Source of the DNA: Gaeumannomyces sp. JS-464
Lineage: Eukaryota; Ascomycota; Sordariomycetes; Magnaporthales; Magnaporthaceae
DNA: 64,000 bases
Direction of reading: 5' to 3'
Assembly: GCA_002197995.1 (NCBI GenBank)
Contig: NGZR01000002.1
Span: 9,486,001 to 9,550,000, forward strand
This document shows, one piece after another, positions 1-11,805 of the stretch (position 1 is its first letter; each line of letters begins with the position of its first letter). Made by a program: the position numbers and the translations under genes. The notes beneath the pieces were generated by a model that had not been told where the DNA came from, ran no database searches, and saw only the letters and a program-made list of their open reading frames with translations.

Positions 1-3000
1 AAAAGCACTTTGCTAAAAAACTTAGGGTTAATTCCAACAACTAATACGAAATACTAGCGGATATGGAATTAAACTTTCCCAAACTCGAAAGGGCTATTAA
101 AATAACCGAAAACCCTTTGGAAAAAACCGACGGTACCGCTGGTTAACAACTTTAAAGCTAAAGCCTTTAATATATTAACGTCGCTTTTACGTATACCAGC
201 AGCTAACCGGATACAATAAACGCATGGTAATAAGGCCCGGCGCCCGGGGCTTCGCCTTTAACGCCGTGCTTTAACCGCCGCCTAAGCGAACGTTCGACGT
301 AGTTAAAAAGCGGGGGCTATTTTACTCCAACTATTTTAAAGCTAAAATATTAACGTGGTGCTAATGCAGGAGCCTTTTAGCGCGTGGAAAAGGAAGTTTA
401 TGCTTTGCAACCCACCCGTCGTACGAGTTATTTACTCCGGTAAATAGCTAGCACGATTACTAAACCAAGCTTTGGGTAATAACTTACGTACGGAAAACCC
501 GAAGCTTTGGCTTGTAGCGGACCGGCCGGCAAGCAGCACCCGGGATATTTTTTAGCTTACCGTCGCCGGGTGCACCTTCGTTAACGTATATAAGCTTTTA
601 AAGGACTTTTCGGAACTTTCGTTGGACTTTTTACTACGTTAGCGCTTAACGGCAAAATGCATTATAGCTAGGAACTTTAACGCAAGGTTTTCGGCGTGGG
701 ATCCAGTTAAAAGTAATAGGAATAAAAGCTAAAATATAACCCAATAAGCTAATATTTATAACCTTTTTTTACTTACCGATTTAAGCTAACTTACGTATAA
801 CGATGGGGGCGTTTTGGATTTTACCTTTTTTAACGCCCTTTTGGTAATAGCGGAAATCGACCTTTTGTTAGCAACCGATTTAAACCACCGCTCGATACGG
901 ATCGAGGTTTTTAAACCTAATAACTTCGTTTTGAACTGCCGGCGTGTTACGCTACTAAACGATAAACTACCGATTTTCGCAAACGCGGTAGCAACGGGGG
1001 CCGGCAGCCTGCCGCCACTTTTAAATCCAGGCATTACGGATTACCTAAATAAAGCGGCCGAAGCATTAACAAACCTGTTAAAAAATGCGTTAATAGCCCT
1101 CGGCCGGGGGCTTAAAGCTAAAAGAAAAAGCTAACCCTAGTGGAACGAAAAGTGCGTTAACGCCCAACGAAACCTCGCAAAACTTATGGGAAACGGCGGG
1201 CCTTTTACGGCCGAAGCCCGTGCTTTAAAAGCAACGGTTTAAACGGCTAAAAAATAGCATTAAGCTAGCGTGCTAAAAAAAGTGGATTCTTCGAAAGCGT
1301 TATACCGTGCTGTAAAATAGCATAAATTTACACCCGCTATACAGCTTTCCCCGTTAAATATTAACGGGGAGTTTAAAATAGCTTTAAAAAATAAAGCGAA
1401 AATATTAAATCGCAAAATCCTTCGTAGGTTTACGGCGGAGGATGATTTACAAAAGGACCCGTTATAGCAAAAAGCTACCTAAAAAACCGCACAAATCCCG
1501 TGGAACCCCCACGTCCTTTTAAAAGAATGCCGGAAATGCACCGTCGGCACGGCAAATACGGCCCCGGGCGTCGACTTTTTTAACGGTTAAATTGCTTATA
1601 ACGGCTTAGCCGGTAATAAGGGAATACGTTAGGGCCTTTTTCGAAGCTTGCTTTAAAGCCGGGCACTATTCGGGCTTTTTTCGCACAGCGGAGGTAGTTA
1701 TGTTAAAAAAGCCGAATAAAACGGATATAACGGACTTAAAATCCTACCGCCCGATAGCTTTGCTCCCGTGTTTAGGGAAAGGGCTAAAGCGGTTAATAGC
1801 TTCGCGGATAGCGTTTTTCGCATTATAACACGGGCTTATAACCCCGCAACACGCCGGGGTTATTCCGAAAAAAGCCGCTATCGATTTAACGGTATGCGTG
1901 GCTTACGAGGTAAAACGGGCTTTCCAAAAGTATAAATCGGCCGCTTTTATTACTATAAATGTATAAAGGGCTTTCGACGCCGTACTTCGCCGGAGGCTTT
2001 TCGGAAACTTTTAAAGCAAGGCTAAAATTTAACGTTAATACGATGGGTATTATTTTTTGCAAAAAATAGGGTGGTTAAAATGCGTTTGGAAAACGCTACG
2101 GCACCCCTTTTTTTTCGAATTGCGGGCTACCTTAAAAGTTACCGGCGTTACCAGTCCTATTTATGCTTTATATGGTTAAAATTTTACTTAAAGCAAAAGC
2201 GGTTAAGTACGATACGCGGACGATATAAGCATTTGCGTAACGGGTAGCACCCTAAAAAAGTGCTTTCGTAAAGCAAAGGCTACGGTTACGGAAATCCTAC
2301 GTTAAGGCAAGGCTAATAAGGTTACTTTCGACCCGGGAAAGTGCGAACTTATGCATTTTTCCAAACGGAAAAACCCTATAACCTTAACGGTTACGGCGGA
2401 AAGTTTTACCATATAATAAGCTATAAAAACTTTACGGTAGTTAAAGGTTTTTTTCGACCAACGGCTTAATTTTAAAACCCACGTCGATAATAAGGCTATA
2501 AAAGCTTAAAGCGTTGCCAATTACCTTTAAAAGCTTACAAACTCGATAAAAGGGATACCGGCATATTCGGTATATAAAGCCGTTATTACGGTTATAATTT
2601 CCACGGCTTTATATAAGGCCGAGGTGTGGTATAAAGGCAAAACCAAACCATACCCGTATAAACCAGCATAATAGCAATATATCCGCTAAAGCCATTTAAT
2701 CGAACGGGTGGATAAACCTTTAACCGCGTTTTTCCGGGCAATGGTTCCGGCTTAAAAAACCGCACCGATAAACGCTTTGCATTACGAATCCGGCATTTTA
2801 AGCGTTTAAGCGCTTTTAAAATAAGCCCGCCTTCGTTTCGCGGCCCGTATAAATACGGTGTCGGAAAATTACCTTTTAGCCGTAACGGTTAAGCCGGCTT
2901 TTAACGCCCGAAGGTTTAAAGCAGGCTTACCCGGCGAGTTTACGACTTTTTTGCAAAAAACGGCCGGACTTTTTTCGGTTTACACTCGCCCGGCTTACAT

Positions 3001-4350
3001 TTTTTATAAATATACGGGGTTTACGATAGCCATATAAAAAAAGCCCGCAGCCGCAAAAGCTTTTATAACGTAGCTTCGCACTTTTCCATTTACCGACGTT
3101 ATAATATATAACGACGGGTTTAAAGCAAAAAACGGGGCAATTGGATACGGCTGGGTAATATACTAAGCCGGCTAACGCAAACTTTCCGGGCACGGCCGGT
3201 TAACGCACCCGGCGAAAATATTCGACGGCGAAGCGGAAAAAGCCTAAATAGGCCTCCGTAAAGCCGTTTAAAGCTTTCGCAATTGCATTTTCCACTTGTG
3301 CTTTAATAATACCTCGGCGGTTAACGGCTGTTTAAATACGGCTTTTAATAATTTACAAAAGGCTTTTAAAAAAATCCATTGCTTTATAAATAAATATTAA
3401 GTATACGTACGCTAGTTCCCGGGTTATATAAAAATCCTCGAAAACGAAAAAGCAAACGCTAAAGCAAAGTTAGGATCGGCTTTGCTAATACCTTAACATT
3501 TTAAACTAACGGTGGCCGAAATAAAAGCTTTAAACCGGAAAACAGCCCGGAACGCCCGGAACGTATGGTTTAAAAATAACTTTCCGGATCGGTATAAAGC
3601 TATAAGCTTTTCGCCGGTATTATAACACACGCCCGAAACGTTACAATTGCACCGAAAAGTATTATAACGGCTAATAGCCGCACGTACCAGTTACGGGGAT
3701 TTTAACTGGTATTACCGAAAGTTTTAACACGAAAACGATAACCCGTACCGTTACGGGCGAAATAAGTCCCCTTTTTACCTTATATTTTGCAAACTAGTTA
3801 AAACGGCAAAAAAACAAATGGCTTATAACGGACCTTCCCCCGGTTTTCGATAGGCCCGGATATTGGAAACGGCTTTTTTAAAAGCCTTCCCTTTTTGCTT
3901 TATTCGTTAAAGCCACTAATTATTACATTATCGCCGAACGATAATAACAAAACCTAAAAAGCTTATATTTAACCTTTTTTTTGTACTATTAGGATTAACA
4001 ATAAGCTCGTTAATCCCCCGCACTTTAAGCCGGGTTTAAAAAAGGTTTTAAAAACCCTTTTCCCCGTTTAAACCCGGTTTTACCCTTTTTTCCGGCATAT
4101 TTACCGGCTAATAGCATTATTACTACCCGTAACGCTTTACGGCGCCCCGGCGTATTTTTACGCCTTATTATCGATTGCCTGCTCGCTAATAAAAAGCGCC
4201 GAAATGCGGCTCGACCCTCGTATGCTTTCGGGTTTAATTTATTAGCCGCTTTAATAGCAGCATATAGCTTAATATTAAGCTTAAATAGCGTTAGCACGTT
4301 ATATGCCTTTTAAAAAGCAAGGATTGGTAAATCCCGATTTACTAACGTTA
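1..4350 (+). mobile_element. Tad/I-type LINE retrotransposon, RIP-degraded, 5' end outside window
   Basis: This is a non-LTR retrotransposon read on the plus strand and broken by many TAA/TAG codons. Parts appear in the usual order. The end of an APE-type endonuclease lies at about 814-1134, with the typical 'TDLN' and 'KAAEALTNLLKNA' segments. A reverse transcriptase lies at about 1690-2200, with 'YRPIALLPCLGK', 'RAFDAV' and an 'SPIYALYMVKILL'-like strand. RNase H lies at about 3090-3250, with 'YNDG' and 'GAIGYGWV'. A terminal cysteine knuckle lies at about 3650-3810. A pyrimidine-rich tract follows at 4345-4400. TpA is abundant and CpA scarce, as expected after RIP. The element cannot encode a working protein. 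The 5' end lies outside the window. Family assignment rests on domain order and motifs. Confidence 0.8.
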
Positions 4351-6750
4351 AATATACTTTTTCTTTTTCTTTTTCTTTCTTTTTCTTTTTTTCACCTTTT
4401 TTTAAAAAAAAAATTTTAACGAACCTATTGTTAATAGCTGTTAGGAAAGCCCGGCCATTTTTAGTATTAGTTTTATTAAAATAAGTTAAAAACGCTATAT
4501 AAACGCTAACAAGCCAATTAGCTTTATTTTACCCGCGTTCGCCGGCGCCCTTTTAACAACGACGATAACAACGCAACTAAGTTAAAAGTGCAAAAAAAGT
4601 AGGCTGGCAAAGGTTCGGAGTGCTTATTACCAGCTAATAGAAAGGCTTGCACTTTTTACAGCCCAAAACGCGCTTCGCGCGCGCCGAAACCTTCGATAAT
4701 CGAATTGCTTCAACCTCCGCGCATTATTAAGCTAACCGCTTTTCAACTTCCTTTTCGCTTTCGCTTCGCGCACCGAGCCGAAACGATTTCGAAATGCATA
4801 AAAAGATTGCAAGCCGGCAAACAGTTAAAACACATTAAACGAATAGCCGGCCCGGTCGCCGCCGTTTCCCGCCATTTTCGAAACTCTTCGTCCCTACCAT
4901 TTACGCGACTCCTTTTCGGTTAACCGTATTTACGATACGCACGGTGTAAAATTGGCTTGCTTAAGCTTTTACCTAAGCACGTACGCGTAAAATTGGCTTA
5001 ACGCTCGCGCTTTTATTTGTTATTACGCCGGGTTATACGATTATATAAGTGGCATCGCACGCGTAAAGTTTTCGCGCAGCTTTGTTTGCTAATCGTAAAG
5101 TTATACGAAACGCCGTATACCACGTTAGCAAACCGCGTAACGTATCGTTAACACGCGATAAACATATAAAAAGCATATCGGGTTGGAATTAAGCTTTTTA
5201 ACTTTCGAACTTTTCTTTTTCGGCCGGGTTCGGGGGGGATTATTGCGGCTTTTTCGCTTAAACCCGACCTTTATTTTATTCCAGCATTTTGCTAGCCGAT
5301 CGCGTTTTTTTACCACCCGCGCGCTTATTACGCCGCCCGTTACGCTTAAAGCGTTTTAGCGTTTATTCGCTTTATTACCGATTGCTCGCTTACTAATAAA
5401 AGCGCCGAAACGCGGTTTAAACTCCGTATGTTTTAAACAGGCCTTTTTTTTTTTTTTTTTAGCTAACTTGCTTTATAGTTTAATTTATTAACCGTTTCGA
5501 TAGCAATATATAGCTTAATGTTAAGCTTAAATAGCGTTAACACGTTATATGCTTTTTAGGAAATAGGAATTAGTAAATTCTAATTTACTAACGTTAAATA
5601 TACTTTTTTTTTTTTTTCTTTTTTTTTCCCCCACTTTTTTTAAAAAAAATCTTTTTATCGGACTTATTATTAATAGCCGTTAAAAAAACCCGGCTATTTT
5701 AATATTGCGGGCTATTAAAATAAGCCAAATGCATAATAGGTTTTAACAAGCTATTTAGCCTTATTTAAACCGCGTTTTCCGACTTTTTTTTAATAACGAC
5801 GTTGGTAATGCAATTAAATTAAAAAAGCAGAAAAAATAAGCTGGTAAAAGTTCGAGGTGCTTATTGCTAGCTAATGGGAAGGTTTGCACCTTATCGCTTA
5901 AAGCGCGCTTTGCGCGCGCGCCGAAACCTTCGACAATCGGGGTGCTTTAACCTCCGCGCATTACCAAACCGCTTTTCGACTTTCTTTTCGCTTTCGCTTT
6001 ATGTATTAAGCCGAAACGATTTCGAAATGCATAAAAAAACTGCAGGTTGGCAAGCAGTTAAAACACATTAAACGAATAGCCGGCCCGGCCGCCGCCGTCC
6101 CCCGCCATTTTCGGGACTTTTCGTTCCTACCACCCACGCGATTTCTTTTCGGTCGACCGCATTTACGATACGCACGGCGCAAGTTTAGCTTGCTATATAA
6201 ACACGCACGCGCAAAATTTTTAAAATTTTAAACGGTTTTATTTATTACCCGTATCGTGCACGGTTTCGATTGTTTTACGATTAGCAAACCGCGTAGCGTA
6301 TCGTTAATACGCGATAAACATATAAAAAGCACTTTAAATTGGGAATAGGCTTTTTAACCCCCGATTTTTTTCTTTGGCCGGGTTTAAAAGTGGACTATAA
6401 CGGTACCCCTTTTTCGCTTACACCCGGCTTTGCACCTTCCCGGCGTTTTGCCGGCCGACTGCTTTTACTACTACCAATAGCAGCGTTTACAACGCTTCGG
6501 CGTTTATTCGCCTTTTTGCCGATTGCCCGCTTACTAATAAAAAGCGCCGAAATGCGGCCCGAATACCGTGTGCTTTAAGTAAGCCTTTTTTTTTTTTTTT
6601 TTTTTTGCTAGCTTGCTTTATGGTTTAATTTGTTAGCCGTTTTAATAGTAACACGTAGCTTAATGTTAAACTTAAATAGCGTTAGCACGTTATATGCCTT
6701 TTAAAAAGCAGGGATTAGTAAATCCCGATTAAATAACGTTAAATATACAT
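4025..6750 (+). repeat. Cluster of LINE 3'-tail copies with a duplicated ~370-bp block
   Basis: The last part of the LINE recurs. The shared block runs from the 'GCGCCGAAA' segment through a 'TTAAGCTTAAATAGCGTTA' segment and ends in 'TAACGTTAAATATAC' plus a pyrimidine tract. It ends at about 4357, 5602 and 6748, with a fourth copy at about 8172 belonging to the next LINE fragment. A second block at about 4560-4930 returns at about 5800-6170, with 'GCGCGCGCCGAAACCTTCGA' and 'AAACACATTAAACGAATAGC' recognisable in both. Spacing between tails is about 1.25, 1.15 and 1.42 kb. This suggests serial insertion of related truncated elements, or duplication before RIP. No coding frame survives. Confidence 0.7.
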
Positions 6751-6775
6751 TTTTTCTTTTTTTTTCTTTTTTTTT

Positions 6776-8180
6776 CCTGGCCGGACTCTTTTTAACCTGC
6801 ATTCGCCCGGCTTATATCCTTTATAAATATACGGGCTTACGGTGGCCACATAAAAAAAGCCCGCAGCTGTAAAAGCTTTTATAGCGTAATTTTGCACCTT
6901 CCCATTTACCGACGTTATAATATATAGCGACGGGTTTAAAGCAAAAAACGGGGCAGTTGGATACGGCTGGGTAATATACCAAACCGGCCAACGCAAACTT
7001 TCCGGGCACGGCCGGTTAGCGCATCCGGCGGAAGTATTCGACGGCGAAGCGGAAAGGGCCCGAATGGGCCTCCGTAAAACCGTTTAGAGCTTCCGCAATT
7101 GCATTTTCCATTTATGCCTTAACAACACCTCGACGGCCAACGGCTGTTTAAGCACGGCTTTTAATAGCTTATAAAGGGCTTTTAAAAAAATCCATTGCTT
7201 TATAAATAAATACCAGGTATACGTACGCTGGTTTCCGGGCTATATAGGAATTCCCGAAAACGAAAAAGCAAACGCTAAAGTAAAGTTAAAATCGGCCTTG
7301 CTAATACCTTAACATTTTAAACCAACGGTGGCCGGAGTAAAGGCTTTAGCCCGGAAAATAGCCCGGGACGCCCGGAACGCATGGTTTAAAAACAACTTTC
7401 CGGATTGGTATAAGGCTATAAGCTTTTCGCCGGTACCACAATACACGCCCGAAACGCTGCAATTGCACCGGAAGGTATTGCAACGGCTAATAGCCGCACG
7501 CACCGGCCACGGGAACTTCGACTGGTACTACCGAAAGTTCCAACACGAAGACGATAACCCGTGCGTTTGCGAAAAAAACAAATCCCCTTCCCACCTTGTA
7601 TTTTGCAAGCTGGCGAGGGCGGCAAAAAACAAATGGCTTATAGCGGACCCTCCCCCGGCTTTCGATAAGCCCGGATATTAAAAACGGCTTTTCCAAAAGC
7701 CTTTCCTTTTTGCTTCGTTCGTTAAAGCCACCAATTACTACATTATCGCCGAACGATAATAACAGGGCCTAAAAAGCTTATATTTAACCTTTTCCTTTGT
7801 ACTATTAGGATTAACAATAGGCTTGTTAATCCCCCGCACTTTAGGCTGGGCTTAAAGGAGGTTTCGAAAACCCCCTCCCCCGTTTAAACCCGGCTTTACC
7901 CCTTTTCCGGCATACCCGCCGGTTAACAGCATTACTACCACCCGCAGCGCTTTATAACGCCCCGGCGTATTTTTACGCCCTATTGCCGATTGCCCGCTCG
8001 CTAACAAGGAGCGCCGGAATGCGGCCCGACCCCCGTATGCTTTCGGGTTTAATTTGTTAGCCGCTTTAATAGCAGCATATAGCCTAATGTTAAGCTTAGG
8101 TAGCGCTAGCACGTTATATGCCTTTTGGGAGGCAGGGACTGGTAGATTCCGACTACTTAACGTTAAATATACTTTCTTTT
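6776..8180 (+). mobile_element. Second LINE 3' fragment (RNase H to CCHC knuckle and tail)
   Basis: This copy repeats positions 2960-4350 of the first LINE but starts abruptly inside the RNase H domain, as expected of a 5'-truncated retroposition. It is less mutated: 7328-7681 remains open for 117 codons. That frame covers the end of the protein, including 'RTGHGNFDWYYRKF' and a cysteine knuckle of the form C-x-C-x9-H-x4-C near residues 78-93. The tail and a pyrimidine tract end it at about 8180. It is non-autonomous and not expected to be active. The milder mutation load compared with the first copy suggests later insertion or fewer RIP cycles. Confidence 0.75.
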
Positions 8181-8189
8181 TCTCTCTCT

Positions 8190-8460
8190 CTTACCGCGTT
8201 TTTAAATTAATAAATTGCTCGTAGCGATAACTTTTATTTGCTTCCCTTTTGTTAATTAAGCCCCTGCTTACATTAAAGCCTATGTTCGTTTATATGGGTG
8301 CGCTATACAATTTAACATGCTAACCGATATCGGGGACCCACTGGGTGCACCGAGAGATTTAAGGGTGTTTTCCGAAATGGCCTTTTTGTTTTGCCCACTC
8401 CGTATAATCACTTTAAGTCACCTTATTAGGAGATGACTTAACTTGTTCCAATTAATATTT
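8190..8460. repeat. Dispersed repeat shared in inverted orientation with ~58.74-58.83 kb
   Basis: The reverse complement of about 8235-8310 matches 58738-58826 closely. Both contain 'GCGCACCCATATAAACGAAC' followed by 'GGCTTTAATG' and 'AAATAAAAGTTATCGC'. The two islands therefore carry copies of the same repeat 50 kb apart and in opposite orientation. No coding potential is visible and the element type is not identified. Confidence 0.6.
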
Positions 8461-8760
8461 GGGAAAGGGGAAGTGCGACTATAAAAGAAAAACTGCCAGT
8501 GTTAAATGGGCAGCCAAAAGTCGCACGAGGCTATTTACGGAAGGCGGAAAATCTACGGCCCGAGGCTCCGTAGCAGGAAATAACGTTTCCCCGGCACGGA
8601 GGCTCCGGCACGGAGATTACCGGCCAGGCCGTTATGCACGAAGGCTGTGCAGGTTCCAAGTTAGGTCCCGATTCCGGGATTTGCCTTGTACGATCGCACC
8701 CCGCGGCTTCCGGCATGGCATATATATATTAAGCAGGGCTCGTACGATAAGCCCTTTTTT
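8460..8760. other. GC-balanced segment inside the RIP-degraded island
   Basis: About 300 bases here keep CpA, CpG and CAG/CTG words at ordinary levels, unlike the TpA-rich sequence on both sides. An open frame of 112 codons runs through it but resembles no family I recognise and is probably fortuitous. A short TA run at about 8719-8731 precedes a T-run. It may be single-copy sequence left between insertions, or the promoter part of an element spared from RIP. Confidence 0.35.
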
Positions 8761-11640
8761 TGTACTTAAAAAACAGACAGCTTTTGGATATATATGAATT
8801 TAAAGGCCTTTTTACCCTAAAACCGGTACCGGCACAGTTGCCACGAATAAAAAAGGTTTATTATTTTTTTATTTAAAAAGCCGGTTATTTAAAAAGCAAG
8901 GAAATAAAATACCGTAATAATTTTAACTATTAAAACGGAGCTTTTAGCGCTTATTAAAGTGGTTAAAAAAACCATAGCTTTAAAAAGGCTTTTCCGAAAC
9001 GTGCAATTAAAGCTTAGCGAGCTTTGGAGGATTTTTTATAATAATAAGCAAACAATTCGCCTAATGGTTTAAAATAACGCCCGGATATTTACCGCGTTCC
9101 GGCACGTTAATATTTAAAATATGTAATTGCGTTAAAAGTATACGAAAAGGTCGTTTAAAATAACTTATTTCGAAACCTCGTAAATGCCCGCTAACGGCTT
9201 AACGAAAGCCTTACCTAAGGTTAAGTTTAAGCATTTTAAAGCACTTTTAAAACTGCATAATGCTATTTTTAAAGTATTTTAAAAGCGCGTTTAAACATTA
9301 AACGTAAGCATTACGTTATAAAAGCGCGGTAAAAGGATAACGAGCACCCGGCAACCTAATATGCATTTCTTTAAAAAAAAAAAATAACGCAAGGATGGCG
9401 GCGGCGGCAATAGGAAATAAAAACGGGCTTTTAGTTTAAAAATAACAAACAAAATAAAAACGGCTTTTATAACCGCAAACGTTTCTTTTTTCCTCCTTTT
9501 TTTCTTTTTTCCCATCCCTTTTTTCCTTTTCCCTTTCCTTTTTAAGCTTTTTAAAAAGCGAAGGTTTAAATGCCGCGCTCGCGGCGATAATTGGCGTTTA
9601 TAAAAGCGATATTAACCAGGAAATTATCGCTAAAATAACGATACCCGGTTAACATTATATTTTCCACCGCTTTTTTTTATCGTCGTTATCGTCGTCCCGT
9701 TTCCTTTTCGGTTCGCGTTAAAAAAAAAAGCATTTTTTTTTTTACGGGAACGTTTTACACGCACCTTTTCCAACTCCGAATCGCTTTTTTCCCTCGCAAC
9801 CTGTTTCGAATAACCGCGCTTATACGGCGCGATTAAATTACGAATAATAATACGGAGTTTCCGAACCTCCCTATTATTATTACGGGCGAAAGCTTTTCCG
9901 AACTGGGTAATTTTGTTATAAAAGGTTTCGTTCGCGGGAAAAGGCTTATAAAAGTAACCTTTTTAGCATTGCACGCAACGAGGAGCTTTACCGTCCTTAC
10001 GCTTACAGCGCATAAAACGGTCGAAGCAAAGCCCGCGGTACCTCGTAAAATACGCGCGGGTGCAACCGTTGCACGGAACAGCCCAAAAAGTAGCCCTTTT
10101 AAACATTTTAACAACGACGCCCTTTTTAAAAGGAAGCCGGCGGGGACGGGAAACGGGGGCGCAAACGCGGCCGCGCAAAAACTAACAAGGAAAAGTTAGT
10201 ATAAAAAAGGGGGTAAAGCTAAAAAAAGTCGTCGGGTGCGTTAAAAGCATTCGAATTAATAAACCAATGCTTAGGAAATATAATTTACCGGGTTACGAGG
10301 CTCGCCCCGGTTAAAACGGTCGGCTTTAAGCGATTAAATAACTTTGTCCTTTTCGTCCTTTTTTTCCTCGTCGTTTTTAAAAAAGGCGAAAGCTTCGTTA
10401 ACTTTCGCTTTTTCGCCCGGGGCGCTAAAAATACGCACCCGCCCGTTTAAAGCGGTTTTTTTTTGCGCAACTTTTTACGAGGAAGTAAAATGCTTTTTTT
10501 CGAAAAAAGCTCGATTTAGTCCAAATTGGCAAATGGAACCGCAATAAGCGGAGCGGCACTAAGCGCGAAGGTGGCGAGCGCGGGTGCGGGCTGGGCTATT
10601 GTTAACCGCACTTAAAAGCGCGGCGCGGCCGGCCGGCTAGTGGGTAGCGGGCGGCGAAACGGCGTAACCGGCGGTGCCGCAGGTGGCGAAAGCCGCAAGG
10701 CTTTCGCCGACGCCGAAAGCGCCGTATTTGTTATTGTTACCGTTATTACTAACGGCGGGGGAACCGCAAAGCTTCCTTTCGGGAAACCGTTAAAACTTGC
10801 GCTAAATTATTTTTAAAACGGCTTTTATACGTTTTTTAACGGTTAAACGAGCATTTAAAAGCATAAGTAAAAAGGTATAAAGCATTTACTTTTTTAAAGC
10901 GCAAATTTAAACCGCCGCTTTTTTTTTACGAAATGATTTTTAAATATTTAAAATAAATTAACAATCGGTTACGTTTTAACTTTATCGCGCGTTTACGCGC
11001 GCGATCGGAAATGGCATAATTTACGGCTTTTATAAAACCTAAACTTTAATAACGCTTATAAATTAGCTTAAATCCGTCGTTTAAAAAGTTATAAATATTA
11101 TTACGTATAAATTATTATTTATTATTAAAAAAAAAAAGAAAAAAAAAACGCTTAAATAAAAACTAACGGTAAAGCTTTTTATTACCGCGTAATTAATAGC
11201 AAATATTAAACGCGTACCGAAAAAAAAAAGCACTTAAAACCACGCGAAAGGAAAGCGCCGGTACGGGAAAAACCGACTTTATACCGTAACCGAGCACCTA
11301 AATTTACCAAACATTTCTTTACTAAGCATTTGCGCGTTGCGAGCCAAATTCGTAATAACCTCATTTACACTTTTCCTTTATTTACAGCCTATCCCTTTTA
11401 GGCACCGGTTGGAGGGTGTGTCGCAAAGGAGCGGGTTTTTACGGGGGGGCTACCGGCAAAGCCGCGTTACAAAACCCCGGTGCCCGTTAAAAACCCTCGT
11501 CGCCCTCGGCCGGTGCGTGTCACGCACCGGGAAAGGCCGACGAGGGCTCGATATCCTTACCGCGCACCCGTGTATAAAAGCCCGAGGGTTTCCCACCCTT
11601 AACAACCTTTCCTACTAGTTCTTTAAAGGCAGAAATCAAT
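8761..11640. repeat. RIP-degraded repeat sequence with a broken cysteine-cluster ORF on the minus strand
   Basis: TpA-rich, stop-dense sequence. On the minus strand, about 10180 down to 9740, a continuous but interrupted frame can be followed. It has an arginine/lysine-rich stretch and a cysteine cluster (CNGC, GLC, MRC, RCVQC) at about 9963-10080, a TAA stop, and then a lysine/arginine-rich region. The cysteine spacing resembles the small zinc-binding proteins common in fungal repeat regions, but I cannot name the family. A perfect 10-bp hairpin with a GCAA loop is at 10685-10708, and a palindrome with arms of about 26 bp at 11494-11546. Confidence 0.5.
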
Positions 11641-11805
11641 CCAAACGGTCTACTACATGCACCTTTACTTTGCAACAAGAAAGCTCAATCGGGGAACGCT
11701 ATACCAAAAAGAGAAGTGACCGAAAAGGGAAATGCCGCTAAACCGGCGGGGGATTTTCCATGGAACTACTTTACACATTGAAGCTGCCCCTGGGAGAGTC
11801 TGAGG

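Noticed and set aside
814..1134. 106-codon open frame as a host gene
   Set aside because: It is the tail of the LINE endonuclease, flanked by the rest of the element in order.
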